Shown one piece after another: positions 1-7,363 of a stretch of DNA of 64,000 nucleotides. Both the position numbers and the translations under genes were made by a program. The stretch lies in the NCBI GenBank assembly GCA_900755895.1, contig CAAEIG010000173.1, positions 110,337-174,336 of the forward strand. The letters run 5' to 3'. How positions within the stretch are numbered: position 1 is the first letter of the stretch; each line of letters opens with the position of its first letter. Origin of the DNA: Clostridia bacterium. GTDB lineage: Bacteria; Bacillota; Clostridia; Oscillospirales; Acutalibacteraceae. The notes beneath the pieces were generated by a model. The model saw nothing but the letters and a program-made list of their open reading frames with translations, did not search any database and had not been told where the DNA came from.

Positions 1-62
1 ACCAATCCTTTCCGTAGCGTTTCAAATTAAAATCACTGCACTATAGCTGCCGGGCAATGCGG

Positions 63-641
63 TCAAGTTTCCACCGCTTCCGGCTGAAAGAGCGCGTCTG
101 TCTGCTCACTCAAATACTCCTTAATCCACAGTACCACATCCGGTGTATCCAGTGGGACCTCCTCCCCCAACACCTGACGAAGTTCCGTGGTCTCCAGGGT
201 AAATTCCCGCTGCTCCCCTTCCTGGGTACGCAAGACTCGATGATAGACAAAATCCAACTGAGGATTGCAGGAAATCAGCAGCTGCACCGTTCCATTGATG
301 TCTCCCAGAGGGATCATATCCACACTGGACGGTTTAAACACCGCTGTGAGGGTAGTTCCCACTCCCAACTGGGAATCAATTTTGAAACTGCCCCCCGTCA
401 TCTCCGCTTCCATCTTAAAAAGAGGAATTCCCAATCCCACACTTCTTGTGGTACGGGTGGTGTAAAAGGGGTCAATTACTTTTTGAACGGTTTCTTGGGA
501 CATGCCTTTGCCATTGTCCTCCACCGAAATGGAGAGGAGATCCTCCCTCTGGTCCTCCACCACAGAAATGGTGATTCTGGATGCTCCAGCGGAAATGGAG
601 TTCTGAGCAATGTCCATCACATTGAGAGAGAGCTCACGCAT
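63..641 (-). CDS. Histidine-kinase-type ATP-binding protein of hydrogenase operon
   Basis: 192-residue stand-alone GHKL/HATPase_c domain. The N-terminal stretch has the N-box region (MDIAQNSISAGA), followed by the G1 motif EDNGKGMS and the G2-type motif GLGIPLF. No phosphoacceptor histidine or membrane segment is visible, so it is an ATPase domain alone, as in anti-sigma or partner-switch proteins. It starts 5 bp after the NuoE-like gene on the same strand, so the two are cotranscribed. In clostridia this pair normally precedes the NuoF-like and HydA subunits of NADH-linked [FeFe]-hydrogenase. The first 62 bases hold only its 3' spacer with a purine-rich ribosome-binding site (GGAAAGGA on the minus strand) at the window edge, so the next operon gene begins just outside. 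Precise role unknown. Confidence 0.85.
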   Translation of the reverse strand: MRELSLNVMDIAQNSISAGASRITISVVEDQREDLLSISVEDNGKGMSQETVQKVIDPFYTTRTTRSVGLGIPLFKMEAEMTGGSFKIDSQLGVGTTLTAVFKPSSVDMIPLGDINGTVQLLISCNPQLDFVYHRVLRTQEGEQREFTLETTELRQVLGEEVPLDTPDVVLWIKEYLSEQTDALFQPEAVET

Positions 642-646
642 CTTAC

Positions 647-1144
647 TTATTCCATATACTGGGCCAGGATAGAATCCACATCCTCAGGAACCAGACGGCC
701 ATAGACCTCATCATTAACGGTCATAACCGGGGCCAAACCGCAAGCGCCGATGCAGCGGCAAGCGGTCAGAGAGAACGCACCGTCCTCGGTACATTCCTCA
801 GGCTGAATCCCCAACTTCTGAGTGATGCGCTCCAGCACCTTGTCAGCACCCTTGACATAGCAGGCGGTGCCCAGGCACACGGAGATATGGTTGCGGCCCT
901 TGGGGGTCAGGGCAAACTGAGAATAGAAGGTGGACACGCCATAAACTTCCTCCAGAGAGACGTCCAGCCCCTTGGCGATCTTTTCCTGAACCTCTAAAGG
1001 CAGATAGCCATAGATGTCCTGAGCCTGGTGAAGAGCGGGCATCACAGCGCCCCGCTGTCCCTTCAGACTCTCAATGACCGCGTCAAGCTTTTTCGCCTGC
1101 TCGGGAGTATCGTGAAACGGCAAATTACTGATACGCTTTTGCAT
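647..1144 (-). CDS. NuoE/HydC-like [2Fe-2S] thioredoxin-fold subunit (NADH-linked hydrogenase)
   Basis: 165-residue protein of the 24 kDa NADH dehydrogenase subunit family (NuoE, HydC/HndA). The four [2Fe-2S] ligands are visible as CLGTAC and CRCIGAC in the C-terminal half. The N-terminal helical part reads EKIAKGLDVSLEEVYGVSTFYSQF, split here only by description, typical of the family. In fermentative clostridia it passes electrons between NADH/flavin subunits and the [FeFe]-hydrogenase. The start is the ATG at 1144, 7 bases after GGGAGG; the in-frame TTG at 1159 lies inside that ribosome-binding site. A Rex-type operator sits at 1220-1237 upstream. The remaining subunits are presumably beyond the left edge. 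Confidence in the family is high; coupling to hydrogenase is inferred from neighbours. Confidence 0.9.
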   Translation of the reverse strand: MQKRISNLPFHDTPEQAKKLDAVIESLKGQRGAVMPALHQAQDIYGYLPLEVQEKIAKGLDVSLEEVYGVSTFYSQFALTPKGRNHISVCLGTACYVKGADKVLERITQKLGIQPEECTEDGAFSLTACRCIGACGLAPVMTVNDEVYGRLVPEDVDSILAQYME

Positions 1145-1219
1145 TGTCTTTCCTCCCAATATCTTGTAGGATTTGATATAGTTGCTAGAAAGCGAAGCAC
1201 AAAGCCCGCCAAATCAGCA

Positions 1220-1237
1220 TCGTTATTAATATAACAA
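1220..1237 (-). promoter_or_regulatory. Candidate Rex (redox repressor) operator
   Basis: On the minus strand this 18-mer reads TTGTTATATTAATAACGA. The Rex consensus of Gram-positive bacteria is TTGTTAANNNNTTAACAA; the outer hexamers match at 11 of 12 positions. It lies 76 bp upstream of the NuoE-like start and includes a possible -10 (TATATT). Rex represses NADH-consuming and hydrogenase genes when NADH is low, which fits the gene downstream. Rex itself is not in the window. Confidence 0.6.
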
Positions 1238-1253
1238 AAGCAAAGTGAGTTAT

Positions 1254-1270
1254 AATTCTATATTAGAATT
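1254..1270. repeat. Perfect AT-rich inverted repeat
   Basis: AATTCTA-TAT-TAGAATT: 7-bp arms with a 3-bp spacer, 17 bp upstream of the Rex-like site. It may be a second operator for the NuoE-like gene or part of its promoter; no matching regulator family is recognised. Confidence 0.4.
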
Positions 1271-1293
1271 AAACCGGTTAGAGCGACAAATTC

Positions 1294-1312
1294 CTCATGG
1301 AAAATGCATGAG
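1294..1312 (-). terminator. Weak hairpin downstream of the PHP gene
   Basis: CTCATG/CATGAG arms (6 bp) with a 7-base loop, 38 bp after the PHP gene stop. There is no clear T-run on the minus strand, so termination is uncertain and readthrough into the NuoE-like gene is possible. Confidence 0.25.
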
Positions 1313-1350
1313 TTTCCAGCAATACTTACCAGAATATCAATATTCAAATA

Positions 1351-2070
1351 TCAAATAATCCCTCTCACACCGTCCAATACTGCCCGCACGGATCTCTCCG
1401 GCAGATGGATCAGCCAGGGGTCCTCTGCCAATGTCTCCAGATAGTGGGCGTCCGAATCACGGAAGATCCGCAAGCCCTCCAATTCTGGATGCAATTGACG
1501 AAATGCCTCCAAATCACAATCACGAGTGACCTCCGCAGCAGTAAAACCTGACTCTGGCGGAATGGCTCCCAAAGAGGCAATGACACTATAGGAATCCCGG
1601 TTCACATGAGCCGGAAATGCCACACCTCCATATTCGGCGGTTAGGGAAACCACTTGGTCCACACCAATAAAGGAGGATACCAGCAACAGGTTCTCCTCCT
1701 CCCCCACCTTCTCATCTTCCCCGTTGAGAATGGGCTGTTCCCCAAAGATCTCCGGTTTGTTTTTCACATGGGGCATGTGGTCATAGACATACCGGTCAAA
1801 CTCCAGGGCTCCCTCCACCGTCTCAAAGAGGCATACCACATGGGCTTCTTCCGCAGTGCAGAGCTCCATCCCCGGGATCACCAACAATCCGTTGCGTTCC
1901 CCGGCCTCCATTGCTGCCGGAGCATTCCGACAGGTGTTGTGATCCGTGATGGCGAGAATCTCGCAACCAGAGAGCATGGCCATTTGCACCAGGTTGTTGG
2001 GAGTCATATCGGCATCGCCGCAAGGGGACAAACAGGAATGAACGTGAAAGTCATAACGGTAGGTATTCAT
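1351..2070 (-). CDS. PHP-domain metal-dependent phosphoesterase (TrpH-like)
   Basis: 239-residue PHP (polymerase and histidinol phosphatase) domain protein. Metal-ligand motifs are all visible in order: FHVHSCLSPC (HxH) near the N-terminus, AITDHNT, GMELCT, AHVNRD and DSDAHYL near the C-terminus. Relatives hydrolyse phosphoesters or nucleotides (3',5'-bisphosphates, oligonucleotides); the substrate here is unknown. Its start overlaps the stop of the DRTGG gene by 4 bp, so it is translationally coupled as the last gene of the sensory-hydrogenase operon. In clostridia this PHP-DRTGG-hydrogenase grouping recurs, which suggests a signalling or nucleotide-turnover role. Confidence 0.85.
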   Translation of the reverse strand: MNTYRYDFHVHSCLSPCGDADMTPNNLVQMAMLSGCEILAITDHNTCRNAPAAMEAGERNGLLVIPGMELCTAEEAHVVCLFETVEGALEFDRYVYDHMPHVKNKPEIFGEQPILNGEDEKVGEEENLLLVSSFIGVDQVVSLTAEYGGVAFPAHVNRDSYSVIASLGAIPPESGFTAAEVTRDCDLEAFRQLHPELEGLRIFRDSDAHYLETLAEDPWLIHLPERSVRAVLDGVRGII

Positions 2071-2399
2071 TTCAACAACTCATAGACCTTGACAGCTGTC
2101 TGATAGCTGTTGGCCGCACAGCTGTAAACGGGGATCTCTTGAAGCTCAGCCTTTTTGGCAGCTTCCTCATCTAGAGTGGCGTTCTCCGTCAGGACGATAC
2201 AGCTCACGTCTGTGAGTGTGGCCACTGCGATGGCGTTGACATTGCCCATCACGGTAATCCACACATTCCCCGATTGCGCCCTGGCCATCACCCAGCTGAG
2301 CAAATCCCCTATGTAGCAGCCGTCCACCTGATTATTTTCGCCTTCTCCGCCTGCCAGCAGAGTCCAGCCACAGGCAGCGGCCATCTCTTTCACAGTCAT
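2067..2399 (-). CDS. DRTGG-domain protein (second copy)
   Basis: 110-residue single-domain DRTGG protein. The fold is found next to CBS domains and in phosphotransacetylase-associated proteins, and is suspected to bind a small ligand or mediate protein contacts. Visible core: GCYIGDLLSWVMARA followed by VWITVMGNVNAIAVA. It overlaps the hydrogenase-like gene upstream by 4 bp and the PHP gene downstream by 4 bp. A paralogue lies at 4199-4549 in the same operon; sharing AVATLTDVSCIVL-like and LARQKEIT/AELQEIP-like segments, they look like an old duplication. Function not established. Confidence 0.8.
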   Translation of the reverse strand: MTVKEMAAACGWTLLAGGEGENNQVDGCYIGDLLSWVMARAQSGNVWITVMGNVNAIAVATLTDVSCIVLTENATLDEEAAKKAELQEIPVYSCAANSYQTAVKVYELLK

Positions 2400-3730
2400 T
2401 CCTTTTCCTCCCTTTTGTCAGGCTCTTCTCTGGAAAAACGCCCCATGCTCTTCTCCAGCTCTGAAAGGGTGCTGGCCACTTTTTTCATGCGCTTGCGGTA
2501 GACGAAAATACACTCCGTATCCTTGCAGATTCCCTTTACCACATCTTCGGCAAAGGCACGGCAGTTGGGCGCTCCACAGGCGCCGCAGTCAAGCCCGGGG
2601 AATTCCTGCTCAATCTGATCAATCTGTATCATCATCTGCATGGCTTCTTTCAAATCGCTGGACAGTGTGAGGACATCGGAAAATTCCAGCCCCTCTTCCC
2701 ACTCCATCAGCTGGGGAATCGGTCCACCCATCAGATGGTTCTGGGATACGGGCAAGTATTTCCGCAGCCGCTGGATACGGGCTTTGGCCACATAAGGATT
2801 CTCCACACAGAGCACTCCGCCCACACAGCCGCCAGCGCAGGCATTGAGCTCGATAAAGTCCAGTTCTCCAATGCGCTCGTCCTCAATCTCCTCCAGCACA
2901 CGGATCACATTCTCAATGCCGTCAGCAGCCAGATATTTCTCGTTGAGCAATGCTGCCGCCTCGCCCCCGCTGGTGGACCAACCCACTCCGATGATTCCAG
3001 AGTTTGCCAAGGGCTCCACTTTCTCCAGGTGATCCATCTTGTGGGAAAGAATTGGAAAGACCTCGCTGATGGCAATGGCGCCGTCCACCTGGGATTTTTC
3101 AATGCCCAGAGGCATCTCGATGTCTGTCACCTTGGCAGGACACGGAGTGAGGAAAAAGCAGCCAATCTGCTCTTCCGGCAAACCGGTCATTTTTGCGGCC
3201 TCCTTTTTGGCGATAGCTGCTGCTGTCTCCATGGGAGATTTCAGCGGCAGCACATGATCGCACAAATCCGGAAACCGAACGCGAATCAGCCTCACCACGG
3301 CAGGACATGCAGAGCTGATCACAGGACGCTTCAGCTTCCCGGCATCCATCAGCTTCCGTGTGGCTTCGCTGACCAGCTCTGCTGCCCGGGAAACCTCAAA
3401 CACGTCGTCAAACCCCATCGCCTTTAGGCCGGTAAGCACATAGTCGATATCATCTAAATTGTTAAACTGCCCGTACAAAGCCGGTGCAGGCAGCGCGATA
3501 TTATAAGTAAATTCACTGAGTTCGGAAAGATGACTGTGCCGCGCCCGCTTCGCGTGGTGGGGACAGATCCGTATGCACTCCCCACAATCAATACACCGCT
3601 CTTTGGCGATGACCGCCTTTCCCCCGCGGACTCGTATCGCCTCTGTGGGGCAGCGTTTAATGCAGTTGGTGCAGCCTACGCACTTCTCCTCGTTCAGTGT
3701 GACGGAATGGTAGAATTCAGCCACGTTCAC
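2396..3730 (-). CDS. Sensory-type [FeFe]-hydrogenase-like protein with ferredoxin and C-terminal Fe-S domains
   Basis: 444 residues. N-terminal 2x[4Fe-4S] ferredoxin (CVGCTNCIKRCP and CIDCGECIRICP, residues ~17-57), then a hydrogenase large-subunit C-terminal domain (~70-350), then a C-terminal 4-Cys Fe-S domain (GLDCGACGAPNCRAF, ~380-400). H-cluster motifs are partly kept: L1 is SSACPAV instead of TSCCPAW, so the proton-transfer Cys is Ala while the cluster-binding Cys remains; L2 is TPCPAKVTDIE; L3 is NACAGGCVGG. This Cys-to-Ala pattern is described for putative sensory hydrogenases (HydS type) rather than catalytic enzymes. It begins with GTG (GTG at 3730, or the in-frame GTG at 3724, better spaced from GGGAGG). 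Cotranscription with an RsbW-like ATPase and two DRTGG proteins supports an H2/redox-sensing role, which is inference. Confidence 0.85.
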   Translation of the reverse strand: MNVAEFYHSVTLNEEKCVGCTNCIKRCPTEAIRVRGGKAVIAKERCIDCGECIRICPHHAKRARHSHLSELSEFTYNIALPAPALYGQFNNLDDIDYVLTGLKAMGFDDVFEVSRAAELVSEATRKLMDAGKLKRPVISSACPAVVRLIRVRFPDLCDHVLPLKSPMETAAAIAKKEAAKMTGLPEEQIGCFFLTPCPAKVTDIEMPLGIEKSQVDGAIAISEVFPILSHKMDHLEKVEPLANSGIIGVGWSTSGGEAAALLNEKYLAADGIENVIRVLEEIEDERIGELDFIELNACAGGCVGGVLCVENPYVAKARIQRLRKYLPVSQNHLMGGPIPQLMEWEEGLEFSDVLTLSSDLKEAMQMMIQIDQIEQEFPGLDCGACGAPNCRAFAEDVVKGICKDTECIFVYRKRMKKVASTLSELEKSMGRFSREEPDKREEKE

Positions 3731-3767
3731 GTACCTCCCTCGACAACGCCGGAGGGCAGCGTTGTCC

Positions 3768-4202
3768 TTATTCCTCTTTCCTTCCCGGGAAAACCGTCAT
3801 GTACACCGTTGTCCCCTGGCCCACAACGGAATCAATCCGCATTTCATCGGAATATTTTTTCATGTTCGGCAAGCCCATACCGGCGCCAAATCCAAGAGCC
3901 CGCACATTGTCCGGAGCGGTGGACCACCCTGCCTGCATGGCCTGATCCACATCGGCGATACCGGGGCCCTGATCCTTCAGCACAATATCCACACGATCGG
4001 GATCAATATCCACCACAGCCTCTCCGCCATTGGCGTGAATGACCATGTTGATCTCACCCTCGTACATGGCAATGGATACCCGCCGAACAGCATCCGGCTC
4101 GTAGCCCAACTTCTTCAGCTTGTGCTTCACATCGCCTGATGCCTCACCTGCACGAGTAAAATCGTCCCCCGGCACCTGGTAGGTCAAATGCAGCATACTC
4201 AT
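3768..4202 (-). CDS. RsbW/SpoIIAB-like anti-sigma-type ATP-binding protein
   Basis: 144-residue HATPase_c protein. Motifs: N-box region MYEGEINMVIHANGG, G1 LKDQGPGIADV, G2 GFGAGMGLPNMKK. This layout matches serine-kinase/anti-sigma factors such as RsbW and SpoIIAB, which bind ATP and switch partners by phosphorylation. It overlaps the upstream DRTGG gene by 4 bp and precedes the hydrogenase-like gene by 37 bp. A regulatory ATPase directly beside a sensory-type hydrogenase suggests that redox state is relayed through partner switching; no cognate sigma or anti-anti-sigma factor is in view. Confidence 0.85.
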   Translation of the reverse strand: MSMLHLTYQVPGDDFTRAGEASGDVKHKLKKLGYEPDAVRRVSIAMYEGEINMVIHANGGEAVVDIDPDRVDIVLKDQGPGIADVDQAMQAGWSTAPDNVRALGFGAGMGLPNMKKYSDEMRIDSVVGQGTTVYMTVFPGRKEE

Positions 4203-4549
4203 TTGATCTCACATCCTCCCCGTAGTCCGTTGGAGTAAAGCAGCCCACACGCTGTGAACATCCGATAAGGGGACGCCAACACCGTGATCTCCTTTTGACG
4301 GGCAAGCTCCACCACATTGGGATCAATATTCTTGCCGCGAACAAACACAATGCAGTGCATATCCATCATCTCAGCCGTGCGCACCACCTGAGGGTTCATC
4401 AAACCGGTGAGCAGAACTGACTGATCTTTGACAAATGCCAACACATCGCTCATCATATCACTGCCGCAGGCGGTTTTGACCTCTTCCTCCATGTTGCCCT
4501 CATTGAGGACCTGACACTTCAGGATGTCTACAATTTCCTTTACCTTCAT
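4199..4549 (-). CDS. DRTGG-domain protein (first gene of sensory-hydrogenase operon)
   Basis: 116-residue DRTGG-domain protein. It starts at an ATG preceded by AGGAGGAAATCGT, 133 bp downstream of the mapped -10 box, and overlaps the ATPase gene by 4 bp. Core segment MSDVLAFVKDQSVLLTGL is followed by MHCIVFVRGKNIDPNVV. It resembles the second DRTGG protein of the operon (2067-2399). The role is unknown; position and conservation suggest a ligand-binding subunit of the same regulatory complex. Confidence 0.8.
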   Translation of the reverse strand: MKVKEIVDILKCQVLNEGNMEEEVKTACGSDMMSDVLAFVKDQSVLLTGLMNPQVVRTAEMMDMHCIVFVRGKNIDPNVVELARQKEITVLASPYRMFTACGLLYSNGLRGGCEIK

Positions 4550-4682
4550 ACGATTTCCTCCTGTGTGGATTTGAGAGCTCCCGAGTTCCTTGCGGGAATA
4601 CTCCCGTCATACAGATGAATGTGGGGACGGCGGAGCAACCTCCAATATTTGGGCTATCTCCGCAGCGAGATGTCCAATCTCT
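4550..4682 (-). ncRNA. Structured 5' leader of the sensory-hydrogenase operon (unclassified)
   Basis: About 130 nt lie between the -10 box and the first ATG. Several helices can be drawn on the minus strand: GGAC/GTCC closing a region that contains ATCTC/GAGAT and GGAG/CTCC hairpins, then CGGGA/TCCCG, then a GA-rich segment before the Shine-Dalgarno. The length and nested helices suggest a cis-regulatory RNA, but it fits no riboswitch consensus I know. Shown as a candidate only. Confidence 0.3.
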
Positions 4683-4689
4683 TTCAAGG

Positions 4690-4718
4690 ATTATACCATA
4701 TCCTGTGGTAAATGACAA
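4690..4718 (-). promoter_or_regulatory. Sigma-A promoter of the sensory-hydrogenase operon
   Basis: Minus-strand -35 TTGTCA (4713-4718) and -10 TATAAT (4690-4695) with a 17-bp spacer. Transcription would start near 4683. Confidence 0.75.
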
Positions 4719-4929
4719 ATAATTTCATGGAATTTTCCATAAAATCATTTGCTTATGCTCTTGAAAAGATTCCCCATCCTGAAAAAGTTCATGCACTTGT
4801 TTGACATCTCCTTTCACAGGGCAAGCATCCCTATCAAAGACATTTGTCTTCGTTAAGAGGACAAATACATCTAAGTGTTTCCGGTGGGTGGCAAGTGCTG
4901 ATTTTTTGTGAAAAAAAGTAATTTTGTGC
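4719..4929. other. Intergenic region between divergent operons
   Basis: AT-rich spacer between the hydrogenase-operon and serC promoters. It contains one perfect 7-bp hairpin (ATTTGTC/GACAAAT, 4842-4866). No gene, T-box or riboswitch is recognised; the open reading frame crossing it is low-complexity and lacks a ribosome-binding site. Confidence 0.5.
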
Positions 4930-4958
4930 TTGCATTTGCCGGAAACAGCCACTATAAT
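4930..4958 (+). promoter_or_regulatory. Sigma-A promoter of serC-serA
   Basis: -35 TTGCAT (4930-4935), 17-bp spacer, -10 TATAAT (4953-4958). It is followed by an approximately 60-nt leader and GAGGAGG 8 bases before the serC ATG. Confidence 0.8.
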
Positions 4959-5022
4959 GGGTAACAACTTTAACAATTTAGCGGAATAAAACGTCACTAT
5001 TGTTTTTGAGGAGGTTTTTACC

Positions 5023-6108
5023 ATGTCTCGCGTCTACAATTTTTCCGCCGGTCCTTCTATGCTGCCTGAGGCAGTGCTGCAAAAAGCTGCCGCTGAAATG
5101 ATGGATTATCAGGGAAGTGGTCAGTCTGTGATGGAGATGTCTCACCGCTCCAAGGTGTTTGACAAAATCTATCAAGAGGCACAGTCACTGTGGCGGGAAG
5201 TCATGAACATCCCGGACAATTACAAGGTGCTGTTCCTTCAGGGAGGCGCTTCCTCTCAATTTGCCGCAGTGCCCATGAACTTGATGACCAAGTCCGGCAA
5301 AGCGGACTATGTGCTGTCCGGTCAGTTCTCTACCAAAGCTTATAAGGAAGCTGCACGGTATGGCGACGTGAAAGTGGTAGGCTCATCAAAGGAGGACAAT
5401 TTCTCCCACATTCCCGTACTGGACGAAAAGGAATTTCGTCCGGACGCGGACTACTTCCATATCTGCATGAACAACACCATTTACGGCACCGTGTGGCATC
5501 AACTGCCCAACACAGGCAATGTGCCTCTGGTGGCCGATATCTCCTCCTGCATTCTTTCCAAACCCATTGACATTTCTAAGTTTGGTTTGCTGTATGCAGG
5601 CGCTCAGAAAAATGTCGCCCCCGCAGGACTGACCATCGTCATTGTCCGAGAGGACCTTCTGGGCGATCCCATGGAATTTACTCCCACCATGTTCAACTAT
5701 AAGACCATGGCGGAAAACGACTCTATGTACAACACTCCCCCCTGCTGGCCCATTTACATCAGCAAGTTGGTGCTGGAGTGGATCAAAAACGACATCGGCG
5801 GCTTGGAGAAAATGGAAGAACGCAACGTGCGCAAAGCCCAGCTGCTGTATGATTTTCTGGATCAGTCCACCCTGTTCAAGGGCTGTGCCGAAAAGGAAAG
5901 CCGCTCCATTATGAATGTGACCTTCGTAACCGGCGACAAGGACTTGGACGCCAAGTTCGTTAAGGAGAGTGAAGCTGCCGGCTTTGTGAACCTGAAAGGC
6001 CACCGGAGTGTGGGCGGTATGCGGGCCTCCATCTACAACGCCATGCCGGAAGAAGGCATTGTCAAGCTGGTGGAGTTTATGAAGAAGTTCGAGTTGGAGA
6101 ATCAGTGA
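5023..6108 (+). CDS. serC: Phosphoserine aminotransferase
   Basis: 361-residue PLP-dependent class V aminotransferase converting 3-phosphohydroxypyruvate and glutamate to phosphoserine and 2-oxoglutarate, the second step of serine synthesis. The N-terminus YNFSAGPSMLPEAVL is a SerC signature. The PLP lysine lies in YAGAQKNVAPAGL (~residue 195) and the C-terminal GHRSVGGMRASIYNAMP binds substrate phosphate. Full family length. It forms an operon with serA 16 bp downstream. No serB phosphatase is in the window. Confidence 0.97.
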   Translation: MSRVYNFSAGPSMLPEAVLQKAAAEMMDYQGSGQSVMEMSHRSKVFDKIYQEAQSLWREVMNIPDNYKVLFLQGGASSQFAAVPMNLMTKSGKADYVLSGQFSTKAYKEAARYGDVKVVGSSKEDNFSHIPVLDEKEFRPDADYFHICMNNTIYGTVWHQLPNTGNVPLVADISSCILSKPIDISKFGLLYAGAQKNVAPAGLTIVIVREDLLGDPMEFTPTMFNYKTMAENDSMYNTPPCWPIYISKLVLEWIKNDIGGLEKMEERNVRKAQLLYDFLDQSTLFKGCAEKESRSIMNVTFVTGDKDLDAKFVKESEAAGFVNLKGHRSVGGMRASIYNAMPEEGIVKLVEFMKKFELENQ

Positions 6109-6124
6109 GAAAGGATGAAATCCC

Positions 6125-7291
6125 ATGTATAAGATCCTCTGCCTAAATAAAATCAGCCCTGTGGGAACTAAGCGCTTCGGGGAAGCCTACACCTTCTCTC
6201 CGGAAGTGGAGAATCCTGATGGCATCTTAGTGCGTTCGGCCTCCATGCACGATATGGAAACCGGCGATAACCTCCTGGCTATTGCCAGAGCAGGCGCCGG
6301 CGTGAACAATATCCCTGTGGATAAGTGCGCTGAAAAGGGAATTGTTGTGTTCAACACCCCTGGCGCCAACGCCAACGCAGTGAAAGAGCTTGTGCTTACC
6401 TCCCTCTTCCTCACCTCTCGGAAAATTGTCCCGGCTATGGACTGGGTAAAGACCTTGAAAGGCCAAGGCGACCAGGTGGAAAAACTTGTCGAAAAGGGCA
6501 AGGGAGCCTTTGCCGGACCGGAAATCCAAGGGAAAACCTTGGGCGTTATCGGCTTGGGTGCCATTGGCATTCTGGTGGCAAACGCGGCCTCCACCCTGGG
6601 GATGGAAGTCTATGGCTATGACCCCTTCCTGTCCGTGGAGCATGCCTGGCACCTCTCCAGCGCAGTGCATCGCTCTTTGAGCCTGGATGAAATTTACGCC
6701 AAATGTGATTACATCACTCTGCACCTCCCCTTGACCAAGGAGAATAAGGGCATGGTGGGAACGGACTCTCTGCAGAAAATGAAGGACGGGGTTCGGATTC
6801 TCAACTTTGCCCGGGGCGCTTTGGTGGACACCGATGCCCTGCTGGCTGCTTTGGATTCTGGAAAAGTCGCGGCCTATGCCACGGACTTCCCTGCTGACAG
6901 CATGCTGGGCGTGGAAGGCGTTGTGGCAATCCCCCACCTGGGTGCCTCCACACCGGAAAGCGAGGACAACTGCGCTGTCATGGCAGTGGACCAAATGAAG
7001 GATTACTTGGAGAACGGCAACATCACAAACTCTGTGAATATGCCCTCCATCACCATGGCCCGAGAGCCCGGTACACACCGGATCTGCATGGTCCACAAGA
7101 ATGTGCCCAATACCATTGCCATGTTTGCTGCTGCGTGCGGTGAGGCTGGAATCAACATTGAAAACATGCAGAGCAAATCCCGCGGCGAATACGCTTACAC
7201 CATTCTGGACGTTTCTGGAGAACTGATTCCCTCTGCCGAGGAGAAGCTCCGGACCCTGGAACCCATCATCAAAGTGAGAGTAATTCAGTAA
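6125..7291 (+). CDS. serA: D-3-phosphoglycerate dehydrogenase
   Basis: 388-residue NAD-dependent dehydrogenase catalysing the first step of serine synthesis. It contains the N-terminal substrate domain, the Rossmann motif GVIGLGAIG (~residue 140), the catalytic Arg segment NFARGALVD, and the Glu/His segment PHLGASTPESE. A C-terminal ACT domain (from ~residue 315, HRICMVHKNVPNTIAMF) suggests feedback control by serine. It lacks the long intervening domain of the approximately 525-residue form, so it is the short clostridial type. Cotranscribed with serC and ended by the hairpin at 7314-7350. Confidence 0.96.
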   Translation: MYKILCLNKISPVGTKRFGEAYTFSPEVENPDGILVRSASMHDMETGDNLLAIARAGAGVNNIPVDKCAEKGIVVFNTPGANANAVKELVLTSLFLTSRKIVPAMDWVKTLKGQGDQVEKLVEKGKGAFAGPEIQGKTLGVIGLGAIGILVANAASTLGMEVYGYDPFLSVEHAWHLSSAVHRSLSLDEIYAKCDYITLHLPLTKENKGMVGTDSLQKMKDGVRILNFARGALVDTDALLAALDSGKVAAYATDFPADSMLGVEGVVAIPHLGASTPESEDNCAVMAVDQMKDYLENGNITNSVNMPSITMAREPGTHRICMVHKNVPNTIAMFAAACGEAGINIENMQSKSRGEYAYTILDVSGELIPSAEEKLRTLEPIIKVRVIQ

Positions 7292-7313
7292 GCCATAGAG
7301 AAAATTGCATAGC

Positions 7314-7350
7314 AAAACGGGAGTCTCCCAAAAGGAGGCTCCCGTTTTTT
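7314..7350. terminator. Bidirectional terminator serA / zinc-ribbon gene
   Basis: AACGGGAGTCTCC and GGAGGCTCCCGTT arms with a T-run on the plus strand and A-run (T on minus) at the other side. It can serve both convergent genes. Confidence 0.9.
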
Positions 7351-7363
7351 GCTTTATTGTACT

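Noticed and set aside
4842..4930. T-box or riboswitch before serC
   Set aside because: Only one 7-bp hairpin; no T-box sequence (AGGGTGGNACCGCG) and it lies upstream of the serC promoter.
4725..5024. Possible small gene opposite the serC promoter
   Set aside because: It runs through the -35/-10 of serC, has no Shine-Dalgarno and low complexity.
6227..7315. 362-codon open frame opposite serA
   Set aside because: Shadow frame; serA is complete with catalytic motifs.
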